Positions 7,785 through 16,805 of a DNA stretch of 64,000 nt are shown here, piece after piece. The notes below the pieces were generated by a model. The model had not been told where the DNA came from, made no database searches, and was given only the letters and a program-made list of their open reading frames with translations. The translations under genes and the position numbers were made by a program. Source of the DNA: Ga0077523 sp038324085 (GTDB taxonomy: Bacteria; Pseudomonadota; Gammaproteobacteria; Burkholderiales; Ga0077523). Location: the NCBI GenBank assembly GCA_038324085.1, contig JBBQHP010000001.1, positions 124,001 to 188,000 on the forward strand, written 5' to 3'. The stretch's first letter is position 1, and each line of letters starts with the position of its first letter.

Positions 7785-9463
7785 TCGCCGGAGTAGCCCG
7801 GGATGCCGGTCACGTCGACATCGTCGATCTGTTCACGATCCAGAAACTGCTCCGCATAGCGCAGATACACGCGTTCGCGGACGAAGATGTCGAACAGGTC
7901 GGGGTCCACGTGTCCGTTGAGCTTGAACTTGCCGAGGATCTGCAGCGATTCCGTGAGCGTCTTGCCCTTCTTGTACGGGCGGTCCTTGGCGGTCAGCGCC
8001 TCGAATATGTCGGCGATCCCCATGACCCGGGCCTGCACCGACATCTGATCGCGGACCAGCCCACGCGGATAGCCCTTGCCGTCCATGCGTTCGTGGTGGC
8101 CGCCTGCGTATTCCGGCACGTTCTTCAGATGGCGTGGCCAGGGCAGCGCCTCGAGCATCTTGATCGTCACCTCGATATGATGATTGATGACCTGCCGCTC
8201 CCTGGCGGTGAGGGTGCCGGCGCGGATCGTGAGGTTCTCGAGTTCTTCTTCGGTCAGAAAATCGACGTCCTCGCCGCGCACGTTGCGCCAGCGGTACTTG
8301 CGCGAAATCTCGTGCACCCGTTGCTGGTCCTCGGGGCGCATCGCTTCGCCCCCCACATTGCAGAATCGCAGGAACTGGCGGTCGTCTTCGATCTCGCGGA
8401 TCCGCTCGCGAAATGCCTGCTCCAGTACCGCGCCGTCGCCGCCGGCGCTGGCGAAGCGCGCGGCGCCACGCAGCCGGAGCATCTCGATTTCGGCGTCGCG
8501 CTTCACCGTCTCGAAGCGGGTATCGATCAGTTCGATTCGATCGGAAATGGTCTGGAGCTTGGTGGCCTTGTCGACCACGTGGACCGGGGTGGTGACCTTG
8601 CCGCAATCGTGCAGCAGCCCGGCGATCTTGAGCTCGTAGCGATCGAGGTCGGTCATGCACCACGACGCGAGCGGTCCGGCCTGCGTCTCGTGTGCGGCTT
8701 CGGCGAGCAACATCGTCAACACCGGCACACGGTTGCAGTGTCCGCCGGTATACGGTGATTTGTCGTCGATCGCCTCGTTGATCAGGTTGATGAAGGATTC
8801 GAACAGATGCTCCAGCTGCACAATGAGCAGCCGGTTGGTCAGTGCGACGGCAGCCTGCGAGGCCAGCGATTCAGCGAGGCGCTCGTCCGCCTCGCTGAAC
8901 GCGACGATCTCGCCGGAGCTGCGATCCTTGGCATTGATGAGCTGGAGCACGCCGATGACGTCGCCTTCGTGGTTCTTCATCGGCACGGTCAGGAACGACT
9001 TCGAGCGATAGCCGGTACGGCTGTCGAAGGCCTTCGTCCCGGAGAAGTCGAATCCCTCCGCCGTGTAGGCATCGACGATGTTGACGGTACTGTCCTTCAG
9101 GACGGAATAGGCGACCACCATGGAGGTGTTGTCGTAACCCTCCGCGTCGTGCAGTTGAATCGGTTCGAAGGGGATTCTGACGCCGGTCGTGCCACCCATG
9201 GCGATGCCGAGCGAATCGGTCCGAATGATCTCGAAACGCAGCATGTCGCCGTTGTCGGAATGACGCCGATAGAGCGTGCCGCCATCCGCATTGGTGATCT
9301 TCTTCGCCGCCACCAGGATGGTTTCGAGGAGCCGGTCGATGTCGCGCTCCTTGGAAAGGGCAATGCCGATCTGGTTCAGTTCCTCCAGCCGGCGGATCAG
9401 GTCGCCGGCCTTGGTGTGGGCCCCCGGCGCGCCGCTCTTCGGTGATGCTTTCGGCGCAATCAT
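7781..9463 (-). CDS. GAF-HD-GYP protein, predicted cyclic-di-GMP phosphodiesterase
   Basis: This 560-residue soluble protein has a GAF domain at about residues 28-190 and an HD-GYP domain from about 225. The catalytic HD is in LLHDCGKVTTP (near residue 285), with later INHH, and the GYP signature is intact in HHERMDGKGYPRGL (near residue 455). The family hydrolyses c-di-GMP. A long charged insert of roughly 100 residues separates the HD and GYP parts. The GAF ends with NAKDRSSGEIVAFSEADE, close to the N-K-(n)-F-x3-D-E pattern of cyclic-nucleotide-binding GAF domains, so cAMP control is possible. It is the last gene of the signalling run and sits 31 bp after the ATPase gene. Confidence 0.9.
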   Translation of the reverse strand: MIAPKASPKSGAPGAHTKAGDLIRRLEELNQIGIALSKERDIDRLLETILVAAKKITNADGGTLYRRHSDNGDMLRFEIIRTDSLGIAMGGTTGVRIPFEPIQLHDAEGYDNTSMVVAYSVLKDSTVNIVDAYTAEGFDFSGTKAFDSRTGYRSKSFLTVPMKNHEGDVIGVLQLINAKDRSSGEIVAFSEADERLAESLASQAAVALTNRLLIVQLEHLFESFINLINEAIDDKSPYTGGHCNRVPVLTMLLAEAAHETQAGPLASWCMTDLDRYELKIAGLLHDCGKVTTPVHVVDKATKLQTISDRIELIDTRFETVKRDAEIEMLRLRGAARFASAGGDGAVLEQAFRERIREIEDDRQFLRFCNVGGEAMRPEDQQRVHEISRKYRWRNVRGEDVDFLTEEELENLTIRAGTLTARERQVINHHIEVTIKMLEALPWPRHLKNVPEYAGGHHERMDGKGYPRGLVRDQMSVQARVMGIADIFEALTAKDRPYKKGKTLTESLQILGKFKLNGHVDPDLFDIFVRERVYLRYAEQFLDREQIDDVDVTGIPGYSGD

Positions 9464-9494
9464 CAGGACAATCCGTGCACGACGCCGCCCGCCG

Positions 9495-11885
9495 TCACTT
9501 GATGCAGACTGCGCGTACCTGCTTCATGTCGGTGACCCCCTGCAGCACCTTCTCGATGCCGTCCTGCTTCAGGGTGCGCATGCCTTCGGTGAGCGCGGTC
9601 GCGACGATCTCGGCGACACGAGCATGCTCCTGTATGTGTTTCTTGATCGCATCGGTGCCCACCAGCAATTCGTGCAGACCCACCCGCCCCTTGTATCCCG
9701 TACCGCTGCAGGTATCGCAGCCCACCGGGGTATAGAGCGTGAATTGCCCCTTGTCGGTGCCGAATGACTGCACCCATTCGCGATAGAGGCCCTCGTAGGC
9801 GGCCTTCGGATCGCGCTTCCAGCTCTCGGTGTTCTTCAGCTCCACGCAGTATTCTTCGAGCATGCCCTTCAGCTCTTCCTGGGTGGGAGTGTGCGGCGCC
9901 TTGCATTTCGCACACAGGCGCTTGGCCAGGCGCTGCGCCAGGACGCCCAGCAGCGCGTCGGCGAAATTGAACGGATCCATGCCCATGTCGAGCAGGCGGA
10001 TGATCGATTCCGGCGCGCTGTTCGTGTGCAGCGTGGCGAATACCAGGTGTCCGGTCAGCGACGCCTCGATGCCGATCGCGGTCGTCTCCTTGTCGCGCAT
10101 TTCGCCGACCATGATGATGTCGGGATCGGCGCGCAGGAACGCCCGCATCGCGCTCGCGAAATTGAGCCCCGCCTTGGGATTCATCTGGACCTGGCGCAGG
10201 CCCTTCTGCGTGATTTCCACGGGATCCTCGGCGGTCCAGATCTTGGTTTCCGGCGTGTTGAGATAGCCCAGCACCGAGTGCAACGTGGTGGTCTTGCCGG
10301 AGCCGGTCGGCCCGCAGACGAAGAACAGCCCATAGGGCTTCGAGACGGTCTCCTTCACGCTCTTCGTATTGCGTGCCGAAAGGCCCAGCTTGTCGAGCGG
10401 AATGGGTTCGCCAGCGGCCAGGATCCGCATGACGATGTCCTCGACGCCGCCCTGCGAGGGCACGGTGGCGACGCGCAGCTCGATATCGAGCGGACCGAAC
10501 TTCTTGAACTTGATCTTGCCATCCTGCGGTTTGCGCTTCTCGGAGATGTCCAGATCGCACATGATCTTGATTCGCGCCGCGAGCGCATTGCGATACGAGG
10601 CCGGCACCGAGATGTAGGGCACGAGGGTGCCGTCCTTGCGGAAGCGCACCTCGGTCTTGGCCTTGCCGGGAAACGGCTCGATGTGAATGTCGGATGCGCC
10701 CTGGTGATATGCATCCACGATGATCTTGTTGACGAGCTTGACGAGCTCGTTGTCCTGCGCCAGCGAGACGTCGTCGCCGCCCATGACGGAGGTCTCGTCG
10801 TCGCCCTCGTCGTCGAGCTTGCCGAGCAACTCGCCGATGTCGGCGCCCTCCATCGCCATGCCGCCACCACCGAAGAACTGGTCCAGAGTGCTCTTGAATT
10901 CGCGCTGGGTCCCGACGTGGTACACGATCTTGGCGCGTGGAAACACGTTGCTCACCGTACGCGACGCACGCAAGCGTTCGGGATCGGTGGTCAGCACGAG
11001 CAGCCCTTCCTTGTTCTCCTCCAGCGGCACCCAGCCGTGGTTCTCGACGAAGTCCCGCTTCAGGTACTTCAACAGATCCATCGGCTTGATCCGGTCGTGC
11101 CGGAACGGTTCGTAGGGCACGCCGAAGAATGCGGACAGGGCGTCGCCGATGGCCTGCGGCTTGACCTGAAACTCGTCGGTGAGGACCTCTTCGATGTCGA
11201 GCCCCTTGCGGCGGGCGGAGCGGGTGGCGAGATCCATCTCCTCGGCGGAGAGCACGGCATTCGTGACCAGGGCGTCGTACTTCCCGCGCAGCGCCTGGGG
11301 CGCCTTCTGTCTCAGCTTGAGCGCGATCGCCAGCGTCTCGCAAAGATTCACGATACCTTCTTCGCCCAGCGCCCCGAAGCTCTCGCCGCCGTGGCTGTTG
11401 ATCACCTGCACTACACCGATCAGCTCGTTGGTGCCGGCTTCCAGCACCGGTGCCACCAGCATCTGCTTCGTCCGATAGCCCGTGCGCTTGTCCACTTCCT
11501 TCAGGAACTTGAGGTGCGGACTCAGGTTGCGTAGTTCGCTCTCGTCGTACACGTCGCGGATGTTCGCGAGCTTCTTGGTGAGCGCGACGTAGCCCGCGAT
11601 CGACTGGTCATTGATCGGCAGTTTCAGGTCCTTGAACGAGGTCAGACCCGTCTTGATCTTCGAGATGATTGCCGCCTTGTCCTCGGTGGCAGCGTAGACA
11701 GTGAGCCGGTCCGCGTCGAACAGCGAACAGATCTCCTGCGAAAGCTCGAGCATGATTTCGTCGACGTTGGTCGTCGCGTGGATCTTGTTCGTGACCGCCT
11801 GGAGCTTGCGCTGGAACTCCAGCTTGTCGCTCATCTCGGCCAGGTACTGGCTGGCCTGCGGGGTGGCGTCGATCACCGAACTCAT
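9495..11885 (-). CDS. GAF-containing PilB/GspE-family secretion ATPase
   Basis: The protein has 796 residues: a GAF domain (~20-190), a degenerate T2SS-E/PilB N-terminal domain (~200-330), then the hexameric ATPase. Walker A is CGPTGSGKTT (~525), Walker B LRADPDIIMVGEMRD (~588), and the zinc-binding pairs are CAKC (~664) and CDTC (~722), as in GspE/PilB. It would power pilus extension or a type II-like system at the inner membrane. The N-terminal domain lacks the RLG-type motifs of the c-di-GMP-binding MshEN domain, and the extra GAF is unusual. The ATG at 11885 follows GAGGG; an earlier in-frame GTG at 11921 is less likely. No secretin, inner-membrane platform gene or prepilin peptidase is nearby. 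Confidence 0.9.
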   Translation of the reverse strand: MSSVIDATPQASQYLAEMSDKLEFQRKLQAVTNKIHATTNVDEIMLELSQEICSLFDADRLTVYAATEDKAAIISKIKTGLTSFKDLKLPINDQSIAGYVALTKKLANIRDVYDESELRNLSPHLKFLKEVDKRTGYRTKQMLVAPVLEAGTNELIGVVQVINSHGGESFGALGEEGIVNLCETLAIALKLRQKAPQALRGKYDALVTNAVLSAEEMDLATRSARRKGLDIEEVLTDEFQVKPQAIGDALSAFFGVPYEPFRHDRIKPMDLLKYLKRDFVENHGWVPLEENKEGLLVLTTDPERLRASRTVSNVFPRAKIVYHVGTQREFKSTLDQFFGGGGMAMEGADIGELLGKLDDEGDDETSVMGGDDVSLAQDNELVKLVNKIIVDAYHQGASDIHIEPFPGKAKTEVRFRKDGTLVPYISVPASYRNALAARIKIMCDLDISEKRKPQDGKIKFKKFGPLDIELRVATVPSQGGVEDIVMRILAAGEPIPLDKLGLSARNTKSVKETVSKPYGLFFVCGPTGSGKTTTLHSVLGYLNTPETKIWTAEDPVEITQKGLRQVQMNPKAGLNFASAMRAFLRADPDIIMVGEMRDKETTAIGIEASLTGHLVFATLHTNSAPESIIRLLDMGMDPFNFADALLGVLAQRLAKRLCAKCKAPHTPTQEELKGMLEEYCVELKNTESWKRDPKAAYEGLYREWVQSFGTDKGQFTLYTPVGCDTCSGTGYKGRVGLHELLVGTDAIKKHIQEHARVAEIVATALTEGMRTLKQDGIEKVLQGVTDMKQVRAVCIK

Positions 11886-11960
11886 GACATGACCCTCGAT
11901 TGAAATTGCTGGTTCGACCACGGCAATACGGCGAACGCCCCGCAGTCCGGCGGGAAGCTG

Positions 11961-11991
11961 ATTCTAAACCTGACCCCCGAACTGTCCGCAA
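11961..11991 (-). promoter_or_regulatory. Possible sigma-70 promoter before the ATPase gene
   Basis: The 136-bp gap upstream of the ATPase contains TAGAAT on the minus strand, a good -10 box. The only -35 candidate, TTGCGG, is 19 bp away, which is long. This could be an internal promoter of the signalling run. Weak evidence. Confidence 0.3.
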
Positions 11992-12021
11992 GCGCTGCGG
12001 CCGCGGCCGCGTGAGCTTGCA

Positions 12022-12786
12022 TCAGAACTTGAAGACGTGGCCGTTGGCGAGCATGCGCGGGTTGAAGGCTCCTGCACATTCCTCGACTTCCGCCATGGTG
12101 AGGGCGCCCTCGCCGGGCTTCAGGTGGGTGATGAAGATGCGTGCGGGGCGTGTGAGCTTGGCGAGCTCCAAGGCCAGCTGGTCCGGCCAGAGATGCTTGG
12201 AAGCGAGTGCGAGCTTCTTTTCGCCGTTGCTGAATGCGGTTTCGATGATCACGTAGCGCAGGTTCTCGATCTGGTTGATCTCGGCCCAGAGCTCGTCGCA
12301 TTGACCGGTATCCCCGGTGAACAGCAGGCTCGCAGCACCGCTGTCGAGAAGATAGCCCACTGCCGGGACGGTGTGATTGACCGTGTATGGCGTGATCTTG
12401 CGTCCGTCGAGGTCGACCGCCTGGCCCGGCGTCACGGTCGAGAAGCGCAGGAACGGGTTGGTCACGTCCGGAATGGTCGAGAAGTCCGGCCAGATCTTCC
12501 AGTTGAAGATGTGATCCCGGATGATCTTGAGGGTCTCGGCGGTCGCATGCACGGTGATCGGCTGCGTGCGCATGCCGCCGACCGTATCGATCAGGAACGG
12601 GAGCATCGCCAGATGATCGAGGTGCGAGTGCGTCAGGAAGACGTGGTCGATCAGCTGCATTTCCGACAACGTGAGATCGCCCACGCCGGTGCCCGCGTCG
12701 ATCAGCACGTCCTGATCGAGCAGCATCGACGTCGTACGAAGGTTACCGCCGATGCCGCCGCTGCAGCCGAGGATCCTGATCAGCAT
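12022..12786 (-). CDS. Metallo-beta-lactamase-fold hydrolase, predicted class II-type cyclic-nucleotide phosphodiesterase
   Basis: This 254-residue protein starts MLIRILGCSGGIGG. It has the metal motif THSHLDH (about residues 52-58), later HTVPAVGYLLDS and a metal Asp in LLFTGDTG, and ends with FITHLKPGE. This pattern resembles class II cAMP phosphodiesterases of the metallo-beta-lactamase fold. Its ATG lies only 2 bp after the stop of a class III nucleotide cyclase, so the pair probably makes and destroys the same nucleotide. The predicted protein is cytoplasmic. The substrate (cAMP or cGMP) is not proven by sequence, and other MBL esterases share the fold. Confidence 0.78.
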   Translation of the reverse strand: MLIRILGCSGGIGGNLRTTSMLLDQDVLIDAGTGVGDLTLSEMQLIDHVFLTHSHLDHLAMLPFLIDTVGGMRTQPITVHATAETLKIIRDHIFNWKIWPDFSTIPDVTNPFLRFSTVTPGQAVDLDGRKITPYTVNHTVPAVGYLLDSGAASLLFTGDTGQCDELWAEINQIENLRYVIIETAFSNGEKKLALASKHLWPDQLALELAKLTRPARIFITHLKPGEGALTMAEVEECAGAFNPRMLANGHVFKF

Positions 12787-12788
12787 GT

Positions 12789-15014
12789 CTATTTGGTGTC
12801 GAAGTCGTAGACGCCGTCCCAGCGCGAGGGCGGCGGATTCAGGCGGAACTCCGAGATGCGCTTCATGAATTCGCCATACAGGACCGAATCCGGCTCGCCC
12901 TTCAGCAGGTTCAGGATCTGCAACTCGGCCTTGTCCCAGTCCTGGGCACGGTAGAACTTGAGCGCCTGCGCGAACAGCTTCAGCCGGTCGAGAGTCTCCT
13001 TGTCCACGCTGCCCTGCAAGCCCAGGGGCTCGAAGATCGTCTCGGGTTCGTCCTTGCCCTTGACCCGGACCCGGTCGAGCTCGCGAACCACGAGGTCGGG
13101 GACGGCCTTGCGCGTTTCCTCGCCGACGATCATGGTCACGCCATACTTCTTGGTCAGACCTTCGAGGCGCGATGCCAGATTCACGGCGTCGCCCATGACG
13201 GTGTAGGCGAGGCGCACTGCCGAGCCCATGTTGCCGACGCTCATGCGGCCGGAATTGACGCCTACGCCCATGGCGAGCGGGGGCCAGCCGTTGCTGCGGA
13301 ACTCGGCCTCCAGCGCCTTGAGGGTAACCTGCATTTCGAGCCCCGCGAGTACGGCATTGCGTGCGTGATCCTTGTCGCCCAGCGGGGCACCCCAGAATGC
13401 CATGATGGCGTCGCCCATGTATTTGTCGATGGTGCCGCGATGACCGAAGATCACCTGGGTCATCGGCGTGAGATAAGCATTCAGCAGGCGCGACAGTTCC
13501 CTGGGCTCGAGACCTTCCGAGATGCTGGTGAAGCTGCGCACGTCTGAGAACAGCACGGTCAATTCGCGGCTCTCGCTTTCCATGGAAACGCGTTCCGGAT
13601 CGCGGCTCATCTCGTCCGCGATCTCCGGCGGCACGTACTGGCCGAATCGGCTCGTGATCTGGCGCTTCGCCCGTGTCTCCACGAAATAGCCGTAAGACAT
13701 GTTCAGGGCGTAGAGGGTCACGACCATAAGCAATCCCGATGCCATGGGCAGGACCAGATTGCCGCTGATCCACACGAACAGGTTGGTACCGATGACACCC
13801 ACCAGCACGGCGAGTGTCACCAGAGATGCACGCAACGGATTGAACATCGGCAACAGGACCGCCATCACCAACCCCGTGACCACCAGCAGGAAAACCTCGG
13901 CCCCAAGCACGTACGGCGGTTTCTGCTTGATGGTGCCATCGAGCATGCCGACGATCATGTTCGCGTGGATCTCGACCCCGGGGTAGACCGCATCGACCGG
14001 GGTCGAGCGCAAATCGAGCAGGCCCGGTGCGGTCGTGCCGACCAGGATGATCCTGTTCTTCAACTGGTCCGGCGCCAGCCGGTCGCGCAGGATGTCGGTC
14101 GCCGACACGTAGGCGAAGCTGCGCTGCGGTCCCCGGTAGGGCACGAGCGCATTCACCCGCTCGTCCACCGGAATCCTGAGGCTGCCCACCTCGAGCCACT
14201 CGAGTCCGGGATAGCTGCGCGTGAGCAGGCTGTCGGTCGGGTATCCGGGCCGTACCGGCGGCGAGCCCATGAGCAGACGCACGATCGCCAGCGACAGCGG
14301 TTCGTAGTACGCGCCCTTGTACTCGGCGAGCATCGGCACGCTGCGATTGACACCGTCGGGATCGGTGGTCGGATTGAAGTGGCCGCCACTGGCCGCCGCC
14401 GCCTGCAACTCCGGAAGATTGCCGCCATAGCCCTGGAAGGAGGAGAAAGCGATGTTCTTGCCGGTGAAGGTGCCGCTCGGCAACACCGGCTGCGGGATCG
14501 CTCCGATCGAAATGCCCGCATTCGCCGTGAGCACGTTGGAGAAATAGTAGCCGAGCACGACGGGCCTGCCCTTGAGGTGCTCGGCGAAGACGCGGTCGTA
14601 CTCCAGAGTCGGGGCAATCGACTCGAGCGCCGAGCGGAACTGGGCATCGCCTTTCAGTTCGCTGTCGGCGAGTCCGCGCAGGACGCTGATACCGGAGCTT
14701 TCGTCGCGCTCGGCAAACACGACGTCGAAGCCGAGGACGGCGGCGTGTTGCTGGTCGAAGATCTTGTCGATGAGCAGTGCAAGCCGATCGCGCCGCCACG
14801 GCCAGCGGCCTTCCTCGGCCAGACTCTTCTCGTCGATGTCCACGATCGTCACACGCGGGTCAGTCGTGCGGGGCATCGTGAGCAGCAGGCGGGCGTCGTA
14901 GGCGAAGGATTCGAGCTGGTCGATCACCCGGAAGCGATGCCACGCGGCCGCGTGCACCAGAAAGATCGCGAGCACGGCGAGGCCGAGAAGGATGCGCGCC
15001 GCGTGTTTCTTCAA
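12789..15014 (-). CDS. CHASE2-domain class III adenylate/guanylate cyclase
   Basis: This 741-residue membrane cyclase has one N-terminal transmembrane helix (~6-25), a periplasmic CHASE2 sensor (~30-340), three further helices (~355-440) and a cytoplasmic class III cyclase domain (~480-660). Metal and substrate residues are present in LFSDVRSFTSISE, GTIDKYMGDAIMAFWGAP and YTVMGDAVNLASRLEG. The Lys and Asp positions favour ATP over GTP, hence cAMP. The start is a TTG preceded by GGGAGG. It is followed 2 bp later by the phosphodiesterase gene and preceded by the FHA gene. CHASE2 ligands are unknown; the upstream kinase carries the same sensor type. Confidence 0.9.
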   Translation of the reverse strand: MKKHAARILLGLAVLAIFLVHAAAWHRFRVIDQLESFAYDARLLLTMPRTTDPRVTIVDIDEKSLAEEGRWPWRRDRLALLIDKIFDQQHAAVLGFDVVFAERDESSGISVLRGLADSELKGDAQFRSALESIAPTLEYDRVFAEHLKGRPVVLGYYFSNVLTANAGISIGAIPQPVLPSGTFTGKNIAFSSFQGYGGNLPELQAAAASGGHFNPTTDPDGVNRSVPMLAEYKGAYYEPLSLAIVRLLMGSPPVRPGYPTDSLLTRSYPGLEWLEVGSLRIPVDERVNALVPYRGPQRSFAYVSATDILRDRLAPDQLKNRIILVGTTAPGLLDLRSTPVDAVYPGVEIHANMIVGMLDGTIKQKPPYVLGAEVFLLVVTGLVMAVLLPMFNPLRASLVTLAVLVGVIGTNLFVWISGNLVLPMASGLLMVVTLYALNMSYGYFVETRAKRQITSRFGQYVPPEIADEMSRDPERVSMESESRELTVLFSDVRSFTSISEGLEPRELSRLLNAYLTPMTQVIFGHRGTIDKYMGDAIMAFWGAPLGDKDHARNAVLAGLEMQVTLKALEAEFRSNGWPPLAMGVGVNSGRMSVGNMGSAVRLAYTVMGDAVNLASRLEGLTKKYGVTMIVGEETRKAVPDLVVRELDRVRVKGKDEPETIFEPLGLQGSVDKETLDRLKLFAQALKFYRAQDWDKAELQILNLLKGEPDSVLYGEFMKRISEFRLNPPPSRWDGVYDFDTK

Positions 15015-15120
15015 GTGCCTCCCGTGATGTCGGACTGCATCGCGAACCGCGTGCCATCGGGCCCGGCGCGATGCTGCCCCAGCGGACGCTCCGGCCCGTG
15101 CGGGCCGATGGCGCGAATGC

Positions 15121-15960
15121 TCAGGCAGCGGCCCGGAAGTAGAACTCCATCTTCACGCCCGCCAGTTCGATGACGTCGTGATCATTCAGGTGATGCGCCT
15201 GGGATTCCAGCGCTTTGCCGTTCACCACCGGGAAATTCGCGCCTTCCACATGGGTGATGAAATACCCCTGCGGCCGTTTGGCGATCACGGCGACCTGCAC
15301 GCCGGGCTTGCCCAGCGTGGTGAGCGCCTTGGTGAGCGGCAACTCCTTGCCGGCATTCGGCCCGGAGAGGATCTGGATGACGCCTTGCACGCCCCCGACC
15401 GCACCTGGCGCGGGCGTGGGCGGCGCGGGTGGCGTGATCGACATCGGTTCGGGCTTTGCCGCCATCGGATCGGGTGCGGGTGCGGGTGCCGTCGCCATCA
15501 ATCCGCCCGACGCGTGCAGGTTGACCTGCGTATCGGTCAACGCCTTCTTGATGCCGTCGGTGGAGATGTTGGTCGCCGTGTCGGTCTGCTTCGCCTCGAC
15601 CGGCGCGACCGACTTGGGCGGCGCGCGCAACACCATGGTCTTCTCGAAATCGGCCGCGGTCGTCGAACTGGTCGCCTCGTTGACGTACTTCAGCTTGTAC
15701 TTGCCGATCTCGATCACGTCGCTGTTTTGCAGGAAGTGCTTCTTGATCGGCTGACCGTTCACGAGGGTCCCGTTGGTGCTGCCGAGATCTTCGAGGAAGG
15801 AGTCGTTCAGGATCGTGACGATGGCGGCGTGTTCCCCGCTAACGGCAAGATTGTCGATCGGTATGTCGTTGTGAGCCTTCCGACCGATCGTCGTGCGCTC
15901 CTTCGTCAGCGTGTATTCCTTCAACATCACGCCGTCGAGAGTGAGAATCAACTTAGCCAT
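15121..15960 (-). CDS. Protein with one canonical and one degenerate FHA domain
   Basis: The protein has 279 residues. The first FHA domain (~1-95) has the phosphothreonine-binding pattern TTIGRKAHNDIPI, SGEHA and GSTNGTLVNG. A linker of about 90 residues rich in Pro and Ala (~120-200) joins it to a second FHA-like domain (~195-275) where the GR and SxxH residues are replaced (TTLGKPGV, FPVVNGK), so it may not bind phosphopeptides. FHA proteins recruit phosphorylated partners of Ser/Thr kinases. This one lies directly after the PP2C phosphatase and kinase genes, so it is probably the readout of that pair. ATG at 15960 follows GGGGA; upstream in-frame codons lack a ribosome site. Confidence 0.88.
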   Translation of the reverse strand: MAKLILTLDGVMLKEYTLTKERTTIGRKAHNDIPIDNLAVSGEHAAIVTILNDSFLEDLGSTNGTLVNGQPIKKHFLQNSDVIEIGKYKLKYVNEATSSTTAADFEKTMVLRAPPKSVAPVEAKQTDTATNISTDGIKKALTDTQVNLHASGGLMATAPAPAPDPMAAKPEPMSITPPAPPTPAPGAVGGVQGVIQILSGPNAGKELPLTKALTTLGKPGVQVAVIAKRPQGYFITHVEGANFPVVNGKALESQAHHLNDHDVIELAGVKMEFYFRAAA

Positions 15961-15976
15961 AGCACAATCCCCGTAT

Positions 15977-16801
15977 TTACTTGAACCACGACAGGACTTT
16001 GCCCAACCACGTTTCCGCCGCAGGAAAGTCGCGATTGACCCTGACCAGAACGACGGACACATTGTCGCGTCCGCCGTTGTCGTTCGCCATCTGCACCAGC
16101 TGATTTGCCGCGAGCGGCAGGTTTGACCCCATCGCGTTCAACGTCAGCTCGATGTCCTCGTCCTCGACCATGTCGTTGAGGCCGTCCGAACACAACACGT
16201 ACAAATCACCCGGCTGCACGTCGTGGGTGTGGATCTCTACCTCGACTTCGGGCTCGATCCCCAGGGCGCGCGTCACCAGATTCTTGTTCTGCGAGCGCCG
16301 GGCGGCCTCGCGCGTGATCATCCCGCTGTCGATCTGTTCCTGCAGAAGGCTGTGATCGCGCGTGATCTGCTCGAGCTTGTCGTCGCGCTGGCGATACAGG
16401 CGCGAATCGCCGATGTGCGCGACCGACAGGCGATTGTCGCGAAAGAGGGTCACGACCAGCGTGGTCCCCATGCCGGCGTATTGGGGCTGGCTGCTGGCGG
16501 ACTGGTAGATGGACGTGTTCGCTTTTGCGATGATTGCCTTGAGCAGGCGAATCGCCTGAAGATCGCCGTCGGCCTGACCGAGAGCGTGGAGGTTGGTCTT
16601 GGCGATCGCCTGGCGCATCTCGGAGGTGATCAACGCCACAGCGATGCCGCTCGCGACTTCGCCGGCGTTATAGCCACCCATGCCGTCGGCGAGCACGGCG
16701 AGGCCGACTTCACCGTCGGAGGATATTGCGTCCTCGTTGTGGGACCGCACCATGCCCGTATGGGTAGCGCTCGCGATCTCGAGGGCCTTGGCGAGGTTCA
16801 T
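15977..16801 (-). CDS. PP2C-family Ser/Thr protein phosphatase
   Basis: This 274-residue soluble phosphatase has all main PP2C motifs: VRSHNEDA, LADGMGGYNAGEVAS, GTTLVV, AHIGDSRLYR, CSDGLNDMVEDED and GGRDNVSVVLVR, which supply the acidic residues for the Mn/Mg centre. It would reverse phosphorylation by the kinase encoded 4 bp upstream. It is followed after 16 bp by the FHA gene. The kinase-phosphatase-FHA order resembles the signalling part of type VI secretion loci, but no such secretion genes are present. Confidence 0.93.
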   Translation of the reverse strand: MNLAKALEIASATHTGMVRSHNEDAISSDGEVGLAVLADGMGGYNAGEVASGIAVALITSEMRQAIAKTNLHALGQADGDLQAIRLLKAIIAKANTSIYQSASSQPQYAGMGTTLVVTLFRDNRLSVAHIGDSRLYRQRDDKLEQITRDHSLLQEQIDSGMITREAARRSQNKNLVTRALGIEPEVEVEIHTHDVQPGDLYVLCSDGLNDMVEDEDIELTLNAMGSNLPLAANQLVQMANDNGGRDNVSVVLVRVNRDFPAAETWLGKVLSWFK

Positions 16802-16805
16802 GGGT

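Noticed and set aside
9891..11534. 547-residue plus-strand ORF opposite the secretion ATPase
   Set aside because: Shadow of the ATPase gene, with His/Gly/Arg-rich content typical of antisense frames in high-GC DNA.
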